Origin: CALMEH01 sp964548225
GTDB lineage: Bacteria > Acidobacteriota > Blastocatellia > Pyrinomonadales > Pyrinomonadaceae
DNA: 64,000 nt
NCBI GenBank assembly: GCA_964548225.1
Contig: CAZJQP010000002.1
Coordinates: forward strand, 116,945-180,944
Direction of reading: 5' to 3'
Within the stretch, counting starts at the first letter, position 1, and each line of letters starts with the position of its first letter. Shown piece by piece: positions 34,041 through 42,044 of this stretch. The notes under the pieces were generated by a model. That model saw only the letters and a program-made list of their open reading frames with translations, was not told where the DNA came from and did no database searches. A program made the translations under genes and the position numbers.

Positions 34041-34231
34041 ATTGCCACTAGCTTCAGCTAGTGGTTCGGTTCGAGATTCAAAACGGCTTTAGCCGAATAG
34101 GAGAAAAAAAACAATCATCCTTATTGCTTCAGCACAAATTAGGCTAAAGCCAATCGGAATTTTTTTACTGAAATTCGGCTAAAGACTTGTGTCTTTAATC
34201 ATTGTATCCACTAGCTGAAGCTAGTGGCAAT
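34041..34231. mobile_element. 191-bp element with perfect, self-palindromic 24-bp ends
   Basis: The ends (34041-34064 and 34208-34231) are exact inverted copies: ATTGCCACTAGCTTCAGCTA with GTGG. Each end is itself a palindrome around CCACTAGCTTCAGCTAGTGG. Inside are further words GGCTTTAGCC / GGCTAAAGCC. No gene is present. It looks like a MITE or a double REP unit. Confidence 0.75.
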
Positions 34232-34239
34232 TTATAAAA

Positions 34240-36561
34240 TCAATTCGCAATCGCATTAAACAGCAAAGGAAAAGTTGCTAAAGATTGCCCGCGATATTGC
34301 GGGCGGAAACCGAAAAGAATAATCTTGCCTTTGCCGATATTGATTGAAACGAGCGCGGCTTTTCCGGCGATTTTTTCTGTGCCTAAAGCCCAGCCGGAAA
34401 GCAAGATTTTGTTTGCATCGTTTGGATAACGCGCAATGATTTCGACGTTTGTGTCGTCGCTCATCGTGATTTCAAACGCGGGCGAATTTTCAAACCACGC
34501 GATTGATTCTTTCGACATTGATTGAGCGATTTTGTGATTCGTGTCAATTTCAGTCCGCAAAATCGAGCCGGGAATGTAGAAATCCTTGCGCGGTAAGCCT
34601 TCGGTAACGTCGCGCACGGGAAGGGCGAATTCTTTTATCGCAAAATTTGAAGCGCGGTTTAAGAAAACCAGCGTTCCGCCCGCTTCGACAAATTTCCGCA
34701 AATTCTCCACACCTTCCTTGCCGATTCCGCCCGTGTATTCATCGGGCATCGAGCCTTTTGCAAAACCATTCAAGATTTGATTCGGCGATTGGTCGGGGAA
34801 GATGATTGCCGTATTTTTCAAGAAACTGTTTTCAATGATTTCTTTATTTGAAATTGATTTATGATTTCTCACACAAAAATCGCCAATTTGGTAATAATTA
34901 TTTTCAATAGTCCAACGAGTCCAGCCTTCATCCATTGAGGGAACATAAGATTTATAAGTTCCATAATTAAGAGTTCCGCGACAAAGTATATCTCCAATGC
35001 CAGCACCTCTTCCAATTCCTTGATTATTGATTCGAGATTTTGGAGGAACAAAAAGACCTGTAACTTTTTCAAATTTTACGCCTTGCAAAAGAGTTAAAGT
35101 ATGAGCCGTTACATCGTAAGGCGGAATTGGCTGCGCTTTATTATCCAATAAATTCGGGTATTGTTGCGGTTCAATCATTGCTTTGGCAAAACTTGCATAA
35201 GGTTGATCAATCGGAATAAATATCGAGCCGTCTAAAAACTCTCCATATTCTTGAAATTCAACGCCGCCTTTTTTCAGAACATCTTTTATTTTGTGGAGAG
35301 CAGGAAATTTTGCCTCAATGAAATAGCCACGAAAATCACTTATTTTCCTTTCTCTAACAGCTTCTTTTCCAATCGAATAAAATCTCGTCAACCATTTTGC
35401 GCGGTTGTCCGCCGCGTGATTTAGCAAACTGAACGAAGCGGTTGTCATATAGTTTGTAATATCCCGAAGCCGCCATTCGCCGCCTTTCCAGACGGGCGCG
35501 AAGTTTGGCGATTCTTTTTGCGGGTTGTAGCCGTCGTCTGCGGGAACGCGGAGGTCTTCAAATTTTATATTTATCGGCGTGGCAAGGCGTGCGCTGGCGG
35601 TTTCGGATAAAATCCGCACGCCGCCGTGATAGTGTGAATAGGCACGCGCCGGAGTCCAAGCGTCATAGGTCGAATCGGTCGTGATGCCTTGAAAGCCTTT
35701 GGCGCGTAAATCTTTGGCGATAAACGAGCCTAATTCGGTGAAACCTTCGATAATTTCTTTCGGCACATTCGGTTCGACGGGCGGCAAATACGGCGGCACA
35801 AACATTCGCGCACCGTTTGCGCCTTGCTGATGAATGTCGTGGACAATCTGCGGATGCCATTCGTTATGGATTTTTTCAACCGTCAGTTGCGTTTCGACCT
35901 GCGTAAAAGCATACCAATCGCGGTTGTTGTCGTGTCCGACGTATTTATGATAAAGCTCCGGCGGCGAAGTTCCTTCAAATGGCGTTCCCAAAGTTTTGTC
36001 ATACCAATTTTTGACAATATCAACGCCGTCGGGATTCAAAGAAGGCACAAGCAGAATAATCGTATTCTCCAAAATCTTCCGCGTTTCCGCATCTTCGGCT
36101 TTCGCAAGACGTTCCGCAATCAACATACTCGAAAGCGTCGAACCGACTTCCGTCGAATGAATGCCGCAAGTTATTAAAACAATCGTCTTGCCTTGTTTGA
36201 TGAGTTCATCCGCCAATTTTTGATTCGATTTTATCAATCGCGGGTCTGCAAGTTTGGCGTTAATTTGTTTATATTTCTCAAGATTCTTCAAATTCGCGGG
36301 TGCGGAAATCGTCGCATAGACAAACGGTGCGCCCATTGTAGATTTGCCGATTTCTTCAAACATCAAACGGTCAGATGCTTTGTCTAATTGCCGAAAATAA
36401 TCAACAATCTGCGCCCAAGACGCAAGTTTTCGGTCATCGCCGGGCGTGAAACCCAAAACATCGGCAGGTGCAGGAATTTTTTGCGCGAACGCCGTAAAAA
36501 CAAAAACAAAAATTAAACCGCAAAGACGCAAAGACGCAGAGATTTTTGGAAGATTATTCAT
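34240..36561 (-). CDS. M14-family zinc carboxypeptidase, secreted
   Basis: A 773-residue protein. The signal peptide SLRLCGLIFVFVFTAFAQ is partly encoded by CTGCGTCTTTGCG repeat words. The zinc ligands are in CGIHSTEVG (His135 and Glu138), with the downstream VPSLNPDGVDIV loop and DIHQQGANG, which supply the substrate-binding region and the third His. After the peptidase domain the chain has a long beta-rich C-terminal part with a glutamine-amidotransferase-like stretch (NLRKFVEAGGTLVFLNRASN). The product is expected to remove residues from peptides outside the cytoplasm. The stop is only 9 bp from the MITE-like element. Confidence 0.88.
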   Translation of the reverse strand: MNNLPKISASLRLCGLIFVFVFTAFAQKIPAPADVLGFTPGDDRKLASWAQIVDYFRQLDKASDRLMFEEIGKSTMGAPFVYATISAPANLKNLEKYKQINAKLADPRLIKSNQKLADELIKQGKTIVLITCGIHSTEVGSTLSSMLIAERLAKAEDAETRKILENTIILLVPSLNPDGVDIVKNWYDKTLGTPFEGTSPPELYHKYVGHDNNRDWYAFTQVETQLTVEKIHNEWHPQIVHDIHQQGANGARMFVPPYLPPVEPNVPKEIIEGFTELGSFIAKDLRAKGFQGITTDSTYDAWTPARAYSHYHGGVRILSETASARLATPINIKFEDLRVPADDGYNPQKESPNFAPVWKGGEWRLRDITNYMTTASFSLLNHAADNRAKWLTRFYSIGKEAVRERKISDFRGYFIEAKFPALHKIKDVLKKGGVEFQEYGEFLDGSIFIPIDQPYASFAKAMIEPQQYPNLLDNKAQPIPPYDVTAHTLTLLQGVKFEKVTGLFVPPKSRINNQGIGRGAGIGDILCRGTLNYGTYKSYVPSMDEGWTRWTIENNYYQIGDFCVRNHKSISNKEIIENSFLKNTAIIFPDQSPNQILNGFAKGSMPDEYTGGIGKEGVENLRKFVEAGGTLVFLNRASNFAIKEFALPVRDVTEGLPRKDFYIPGSILRTEIDTNHKIAQSMSKESIAWFENSPAFEITMSDDTNVEIIARYPNDANKILLSGWALGTEKIAGKAALVSINIGKGKIILFGFRPQYRGQSLATFPLLFNAIAN

Positions 36562-36598
36562 AAGTTTTCAAAGTTTTTGATGCAATAAATTTATCATA

Positions 36599-36768
36599 TT
36601 AATACGAATCAAGGGTAGAAAATAAGCGAGCATTTTGTCATATCTTTCGGCTTTATCAATTATTTTTTAGTGGTGAAAAGCAAAATACTGCTGAAATAAT
36701 TGATATTTGATAATGAATAATTGATAAATCGAGTGTTTCGGCTTTCTAACCTTTGATTTACATTATTA
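36599..36768. repeat. Dispersed element with inverted ends, copy 1
   Basis: About 170 bp starting AATACGAATCAAGGG and ending CCTTTGATTTACATT. The core has CATATCTTTCGGCTTTATCA, ATTTTTTAGTGGTGAAAAGC and GATAAATCGAGTGTTTCGGC. An inverted copy with most of the same core is at 38540-38738. It is non-coding and fills the spacer upstream of the rhodanese gene. Confidence 0.78.
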
Positions 36769-36857
36769 TTGTTTTTCGCTAAAACCTTAATTTTGCAAGA
36801 CGTTTTGAAAATGTTTAGAATAAAAGCGGTAAATTATTTTTTTTAAGGAGATTTTAA

Positions 36858-37361
36858 ATGCGATTTATTTTATCAATTGCCGCAGTCTTGGCAATCGGTT
36901 CGGGCATTTTAGCGGGTTGTAATAATGGCAACGCGCCGAAATCTGTTGAAACGCCGAAAACAAATGCGGCAAATACGAACAATACGAATTCGTCTCAAAA
37001 AGTTGATTCGCACGGACACGTTGACGATGCCGAACGCATCACTCTGGCAGATGCGAAAAAGGATTTTGATGGCGGAAAAGCCGTTTTTATTGACACCCGC
37101 GATGAGGCATCGTTTAATCAGGAACACGTTAAGGGCGCGTTGAATATTCCGCTGAATTTGCTGAAACAGCGTTTCGACACAATTCCCAAAGGCAAAAAAC
37201 TTGTTGTCTATTGTTCCTGACCGGACGAACATAGCAGTGCCGGTCTGGTAACTGAATTGAAAAAAAGAGGAATTACAAATGCTTTCGCGCTCGTTGGCGG
37301 AACAGCCGCTTGGAAAAACGCCGGTTTCCCGATGGAAAAAGGTGAAGAAACTAAAAAGTAA
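36858..37361 (+). CDS. Rhodanese-like lipoprotein with in-frame UGA (probable selenoprotein)
   Basis: Read straight through the TGA at 37218-37220, the frame gives 167 residues. These are a lipoprotein signal (IAAVLAIGSGILAGC), a Thr/Asn linker, and a rhodanese domain: ITLADAKKDFDGGKAVFIDT, EHVKGALNIPLNLL, then LVVYCS-U-PDEHSSAGLVTE and FALVGGTAAWKNAGFPM. Rhodaneses of this subtype usually have YCxCP here, so UGA stands exactly where a Cys is expected (C119-S-U121-P). The strong AAGGAG site precedes ATG 36858. The frame downstream of TGA stays clean and on-family up to TAA 37359-37361, which argues against a simple pseudogene. The alternative is a nonsense mutation or a sequencing error. It would act in the periplasm or on the outer membrane. 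Confidence 0.8.
37218..37254 (+). promoter_or_regulatory. SECIS-like hairpin after the in-frame UGA
   Basis: The stem CAGT (37235-37238) / ACTG (37251-37254) and CC/GG (37240-41 / 37247-48) closes an apical GGTCT loop (37242-37246) that starts 21 nt after the TGA. A GGUCU loop about 18-21 nt after UGA is what the E. coli fdhF element uses to bind SelB. An alternative lower stem GACCGG / CCGGTC also exists. The fold was done by eye. Confidence 0.6.
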
Positions 37362-37378
37362 AAGGGCAAAAGTAAAAG

Positions 37379-37410
37379 GGCAAAAGTTATCGAGACTTTT
37401 GCCTTTTTTT
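37379..37410. terminator. Bidirectional terminator
   Basis: The stem GGCAAAAGT / ACTTTTGCC with a 7-base loop is followed by seven T on the + strand, and A-rich sequence on the left gives T on the other strand. It separates the rhodanese gene from the convergent wecB-like gene. Confidence 0.85.
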
Positions 37411-37412
37411 AA

Positions 37413-38501
37413 TTAAAACAACGTATCGCAAATTCTTTCCGCCGCGTTTCCATCCCAGAGCGGCGGAATTTGTTTGTCTGTTTTTGAATCGTTTTCGAGG
37501 ATTTCAAAAGCGGATTGTTTAATTTTTTCGGGATTTGTGCCGACTAATTGGTTCGTGCCGAGTTCAATCGTAATCGGGCGTTCGGTATTTTCGCGCAAAG
37601 TCAGGCAGGGAATTCCGAGTGCGGTGGTTTCTTCCTGCAAACCGCCCGAATCGGTCAAAACAATCCGTGCGCCCGAATAAAGATTCATAAAATCGAGATA
37701 ACCGAGCGGTTCAATCAAGCGAATATTTGAATTTGCAATCGCCTCATCAAACCCGAATTTTGCAATATTGGCGCGAGTTCGCGGATGAACGGGGAAAATT
37801 ACGGGAAGTTTTTCGGAAATCGAAATCAAAGCATCGAGCAAACCGCCGAAAACATCTTTTTCGTCAACATTCGACGGACGATGAAGCGTCAAAACGGCAT
37901 AATCTTTGTCGTTTAAGCCGAAATTTTCGCGCACCTTTAAGTTTTTCGCTTTCTCCAAATTATAAAAGAGCGAATCAATCATCACGTTGCCGACAAATTT
38001 GATTTTTTCCGCCGCCACGCCTTCTTGTTTCAAATTTTCGTCCGCGTCTTGCGAAGTCGTGAGCAATAAATCCGAAATTGCATCGGTCAGAATGCGATTT
38101 ATTTCTTCGGGCATCGTTCTATCACACGAACGCAAACCCGCTTCGACGTGCGCGATTTTCACACCGAGCTTGGCACAAACCAACGCGCAAGCAATCGTCG
38201 AATTCACATCGCCGACGACCAAAACCCAATCAGGCTTTTCCTGTAAAACAATCGGCTCGAACGCGATCATAATTTTCGCCGTCTGAACCGCGTGCGAAGC
38301 CGAACCGATTTCAAGATGAAAATCAGGTTTCGGAATTCCCAAATCAACAAAAAACGAATCGGACATTGCTTCGTCATAATGTTGTCCGGTGTGAACAATC
38401 ATCGGCAGAAATTCATCGGAACGCCGTTGCATTTCGCGGACAATCGGCGCGATTTTCATAAAATTCGGACGCGCTCCGACAATGTTCAAAACTTTTATCA
38501 T
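37413..38501 (-). CDS. wecB: UDP-N-acetylglucosamine 2-epimerase (non-hydrolysing)
   Basis: A 362-residue GT-B-fold epimerase that turns UDP-GlcNAc into UDP-ManNAc. It has VGARPNFMKIAPIVREMQ at the start, HTGQHYDEAMSDSFF with catalytic-site His, HVEAGLRS, VLTLHRPSNVD and the UDP-binding TDSGGLQEE. The length fits the family. With the neighbouring WecC-like dehydrogenase (further left on the same strand), it supplies UDP-ManNAcA for surface polysaccharide. The two genes are separated by a repeat element and a 21-bp array. Confidence 0.95.
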   Translation of the reverse strand: MIKVLNIVGARPNFMKIAPIVREMQRRSDEFLPMIVHTGQHYDEAMSDSFFVDLGIPKPDFHLEIGSASHAVQTAKIMIAFEPIVLQEKPDWVLVVGDVNSTIACALVCAKLGVKIAHVEAGLRSCDRTMPEEINRILTDAISDLLLTTSQDADENLKQEGVAAEKIKFVGNVMIDSLFYNLEKAKNLKVRENFGLNDKDYAVLTLHRPSNVDEKDVFGGLLDALISISEKLPVIFPVHPRTRANIAKFGFDEAIANSNIRLIEPLGYLDFMNLYSGARIVLTDSGGLQEETTALGIPCLTLRENTERPITIELGTNQLVGTNPEKIKQSAFEILENDSKTDKQIPPLWDGNAAERICDTLF

Positions 38502-38539
38502 TCGATTCAGATTTAATCTTTAAGTAGTCGTGCAGAATT

Positions 38540-38738
38540 ATTTATGTAAATCAAGAATAGAAAGCCGAAACACTAGATTTATCAATTATTCATTATCAAT
38601 TATCAATTATTCTCAGCAGTTTTTTGGCTTTTAACCACTAAAAAATAATGGATAATTGATATTTAATAATTGATAAAGCTAAAAGGTATGACAAAATTTT
38701 CCCTAGATTTTTTATCCTTGATTCGCATTATTTTATGA
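38540..38738. repeat. Dispersed element with inverted ends, copy 2 (inverted)
   Basis: Reverse-complement of the core at 36599-36768, with similar ends (ATTCGCATTATTTTA and TTATGTAAATCAAG). Both copies face each other across the rhodanese and wecB genes. The two match over most of their length but differ by several small indels. Confidence 0.78.
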
Positions 38739-38846
38739 ATGATAACCACAAAAATACACAAAATATCACGAAAAAGATTGATTCTATTTGTGTTGTTTGG
38801 TGTATTTTTGTGGTTTCATTTTTATAACAATACTGTCCGCCCACTT

Positions 38847-39115
38847 ATTTCGATAAACACAGGCTAATTTCCACACAAATATATTAATTTCCCAACAAAA
38901 ACAACAAATTTCTCGACAAAAATTACCGATTTCTCGACAAAAAAAACAAATTTCTCGGCAAAAAAATTTTTTTCCAACAGAAATTACCAATTTTCCAACA
39001 GAAATTAGTTATTTTCCAACAGAAATTACTAATTTTCCAACAAAAATAACTAATTTCTTGACAGAAAATAGTTATTTATCAATAGGAAATCATTATTTTT
39101 CCGTTAATAAATCAT
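38847..39115. repeat. AT-rich tandem array with exact 21-bp period
   Basis: About 13 units in register, for example ATTTCTCGACAAAAATTACC, then TTTCCAACAGAAATTAGTTA. They change gradually from TTCTCGACAAA to TTCCAACAGAAA types. The spacing stays at 21 bp though the sequence drifts. It ends 10 bp before the dehydrogenase stop. No coding evidence; the apparent heptad frame is a by-product of the period. Confidence 0.85.
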
Positions 39116-39124
39116 TTATCTTAT

Positions 39125-41914
39125 TTACAATCGGATAATTTTCGCTTTGCTCTGTCCGCGAATTTCTTCCGTCAAAGCGTTTCGCGTATCAACGATGACT
39201 TTTGAGAGTTCGCAAACTCGTTTGTAATCAACGCCCGAATGTTCCGTGCAGATGACGACGCAATCGCTCGAAGAAATCAATTCATCAGTTAATTCTTGAT
39301 TATACAGCGGTTCGCCGTCGCCGATTGTATAAGCGTGGTCAAAAGTAACTTCCGCGACAAAATCATCGTGATAAACCACGTCCGCGCCGCGTGAACGCAA
39401 CAAATCAATCACCGAAAGTGCCGGAGATTCGCGCATATCATCAATATCTTTTTTATACGCCACGCCGAGAATTAAGATTTTTGAGCCTTTCACCGATTTT
39501 TCGTTATCATTCAAAGCATCACGCACCAAACCGCAAACATATTTCGGCATTCCCGAATTTATCTGCTCCGCAAGCGTAATAAATTGCGAATCAAACCCGT
39601 GCTGCCGCGCCTTCCACGAAAGATAATGCGGGTCTAATGGAATGCAGTTATGAACAAAAACGCCGTAAGATGTCGCAAACGTATGATTTTCGTCAACTTC
39701 AACCGAAAATACTTCAAAAGGTTTTGTGGTTTTAATTATTTCAACCGCTTTGACAGGAACGGTTATCAATTCGCCGAAAGATTTGAAGGTTTTGCTCTGA
39801 ACTTTTCGCAGATTGTTGGCAAAATATGTTTGAAGTTTCGCACCTTTTTCGCCTAACCAATTCGACATTCTTTCAAGTTGTTCGCGTCCTTTCATTTGCA
39901 GATGCGGTTTTGTGCGTTTGAATGTCGGCGTGAAACCTTGTTCTTGCAAAAGATAAATTACTTGTTGGAAAAGTTTCGGACTGCTCGAAAAATAACCGAT
40001 TTCGGCGGTCGTGTTTTGATGTTCGTAAATCTTGCCGTTTTTCTCGTAAGAATTTGTTCCCGATTTGACATAAACATCGCCGTCGCCGCGCAAAAGACCT
40101 TTGAGAAGCTCGGTTTTATGGGCAGTCGAAAGATTTAATAAAGTTTCGGGAATCTGCATTTCGGTTGAACGCTTGCCGCATTTCAAAACTTCGACCAAAA
40201 ACCAACCGAACATTGCTGAAGCCACGCGAATATGCGTAACTTGGTCAACTTTTGAATAAATCAGCGAAGTTTCAACGCCGAATTCCGACTTCAAAATCTC
40301 GCAAACATCTTCGATAAATTCAGTTTCCTTGCGATGAAAACTAAAGCGAATCCGTTCATTTCCTTTTTCGGTTGTCGCACAACCTTCCGCCAAATAATAG
40401 CCGACAAGACGCGCAATATTCGGCGTAATTTCAACAATCGCCGGAAAAGAACTCGCCGAATTTCCGCGTCCGATTCGTAAAATTAAGTCTTCACGCGAAA
40501 TCTTCAAATCTTTTTCAGCTTTCAAAAAATCTTTCAAACTCAAATAATTTACTTTAGAAAGTTCCCAAATCTTTTCTGCCGGAATATATTTTTTCAATGT
40601 TTCGCGGACGCTGTAAAAATTTCCTTCGCGCAAACAAACGCGAACTTTTTCCGCTGATTTGTCCGACATCAAAGAAATTAAATCAATTTTCGAATTCGCG
40701 GTTTCCGTTGTTTCATTGTTTAGATTTTGAATCGGCAAACGGTCATTTGCTTTCAAATCTTTCGCGAAAACTTCTTTCAATTTTCCACTTTCGTCCGCGA
40801 CCAACATCGGGTGCAAATCGGTAACGGTCAATTTGCGATTATCGCTCGTGGTAATCTCAACCAAATTCGCGTCGGTTTTGCGGCGGAACAAATAATGAAC
40901 CGGTTTCCATTCAGCTTTGTTCGTTTCCATATTGATTGACAAAGCCTCAAGATGCGGTTTGTAAATCACATCGCTTCCATGAACATCAAATTTACGAACA
41001 CGATTTTTCGCACTTTCCTTTTCAAAAAGTTCAGCGAGATTTTCAATCTTTTTGCCGTTTTCATCGCGCACGATGACGGTTTCTTTCCCCGCCAAACAAT
41101 GCCCGCCAATTCCGGGACCGGGATAAAACGGCATAAATCCGAACGGTTTCGTCGCGGCGGCGCGGACGACTTCCCAAGTATCAATATTTAAAGCGTTGCA
41201 GACTTTCGCCATTTCGTTTGCCATTCCGATATTGATAGCGCGGAAAGTGTTTTCCCAAAGTTTGCAGGCTTCGGCGACACGCGCACTCGAAACGGCGTGA
41301 ACATCCCCGACAATTTGCGAATACAAAAGCGCGGAAACTTCCGTTGAATCTTCGCCGACTCCGCCGACGACTTTGGTAATATTGTGCGTTTGAAATTGCG
41401 GATTGCCGGGATCAACTCTTTCGGGCGAAAAGGCGAGCAGAAAATCTTCGTCTAATTTTAATCCGGCTTCTTCAATCATCGGTTGCAGAATTTCGTCGGT
41501 CGTGCCGGGGTAAGTCGTAGATTCTAAAATAACGAGCTGTCCGCGTCGCGCATATTTTTTGATTTCTTCGCCAGCCGCGAGAATATAAGACATATCGGGG
41601 TCTTTTGTTTTTCGTAAAGGCGTGGGAACGCAAATGATGATAATGTCGCAATTTTTAAGCTCGCCGAAATCGGTTGTTGCCGTAAATTTATTTTCTGAAA
41701 TAGCTTTTTGGACATTTTCCGAAGGCACGTCAACAATATGCGAAGAACCTTGATTCAAGGTTTCGACTTTTTTACCGTCCACTTCAAAACCGACAGTTTC
41801 ATAACCTTTTAATGCAAATTCGATAATTAACGGTAGCCCGACATAACCCAAACCAATGACACCGATTCGGGCGCGTTTTTCCGCAATAAGATTTTTTAGT
41901 TCGTCTTTAACCAT
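39125..41914 (-). CDS. wecC: UDP-ManNAc dehydrogenase-type nucleotide-sugar dehydrogenase, with intein
   Basis: A 929-residue precursor. Residues 1-272 plus 757-929 together make a normal 445-residue UDP-glucose/UDP-ManNAc dehydrogenase: IGVIGLGYVGLPL (NAD fold), ICVPTPL, ESTTYPGTT, then PGPGIGGH | CIPLDPHYLSW with the catalytic Cys, and ILGVAYKKDIDDMRES. The intervening 484 residues (273-756) are an intein with a LAGLIDADG endonuclease. The mature enzyme oxidises UDP-ManNAc (or a related sugar) to the uronic acid using two NAD+. Together with WecB it feeds surface-polysaccharide synthesis. Splicing must occur for activity, because the catalytic Cys is also the first residue after the intein. 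Confidence 0.93.
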   Translation of the reverse strand: MVKDELKNLIAEKRARIGVIGLGYVGLPLIIEFALKGYETVGFEVDGKKVETLNQGSSHIVDVPSENVQKAISENKFTATTDFGELKNCDIIIICVPTPLRKTKDPDMSYILAAGEEIKKYARRGQLVILESTTYPGTTDEILQPMIEEAGLKLDEDFLLAFSPERVDPGNPQFQTHNITKVVGGVGEDSTEVSALLYSQIVGDVHAVSSARVAEACKLWENTFRAINIGMANEMAKVCNALNIDTWEVVRAAATKPFGFMPFYPGPGIGGHCLAGKETVIVRDENGKKIENLAELFEKESAKNRVRKFDVHGSDVIYKPHLEALSINMETNKAEWKPVHYLFRRKTDANLVEITTSDNRKLTVTDLHPMLVADESGKLKEVFAKDLKANDRLPIQNLNNETTETANSKIDLISLMSDKSAEKVRVCLREGNFYSVRETLKKYIPAEKIWELSKVNYLSLKDFLKAEKDLKISREDLILRIGRGNSASSFPAIVEITPNIARLVGYYLAEGCATTEKGNERIRFSFHRKETEFIEDVCEILKSEFGVETSLIYSKVDQVTHIRVASAMFGWFLVEVLKCGKRSTEMQIPETLLNLSTAHKTELLKGLLRGDGDVYVKSGTNSYEKNGKIYEHQNTTAEIGYFSSSPKLFQQVIYLLQEQGFTPTFKRTKPHLQMKGREQLERMSNWLGEKGAKLQTYFANNLRKVQSKTFKSFGELITVPVKAVEIIKTTKPFEVFSVEVDENHTFATSYGVFVHNCIPLDPHYLSWKARQHGFDSQFITLAEQINSGMPKYVCGLVRDALNDNEKSVKGSKILILGVAYKKDIDDMRESPALSVIDLLRSRGADVVYHDDFVAEVTFDHAYTIGDGEPLYNQELTDELISSSDCVVICTEHSGVDYKRVCELSKVIVDTRNALTEEIRGQSKAKIIRL
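39647..41098 (-). mobile_element. Intein with LAGLIDADG homing endonuclease
   Basis: This 484-residue segment starts with Cys (CLAGKETVIVRDENG, splice block A) and ends HN just before Cys (FATSYGVFVHN | C, splice blocks F and G). Block B is TVTDLHPMLV. Two LAGLIDADG-like helices are seen: LVGYYLAEGC and LLKGLLRGDGD. The inserted site is GGH|C of the dehydrogenase active site. Both the splicing Cys and the terminal Asn are present, so self-splicing is expected. The Asp/Glu ends of the two helices suggest the endonuclease may be active. Confidence 0.93.
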
Positions 41915-42044
41915 TTTTCTATAATTGTTTGAAATAAAATAAATATTTTGTTAAGAAGGTTTTTTAATATGCGTAAAGCAGGATTTTTCCGCAAAGAATT
42001 AATCTAGTTTATGCCTTTTCGTTAGTCAAGATGTTAAACGATTT

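Noticed and set aside
33061..34236. tRNA gene near GGTTCGAGATTC at 34063
   Set aside because: The T-loop-like word has no matching acceptor or anticodon stem; it is part of a repeat element.
37221..37361. Rhodanese gene as a plain pseudogene ending at TGA 37218
   Set aside because: The frame beyond TGA is intact and on-family, and a SECIS-like hairpin follows, so readthrough as Sec is the better reading; a mutation remains possible.
38784..38990. Cys-rich heptad protein (FFCREI) on the - strand
   Set aside because: It arises from reading the 21-bp array; units drift without codon-type constraint.
41091..41914. Dehydrogenase as two separate genes
   Set aside because: One continuous frame with intein splice residues at both junctions explains the length.
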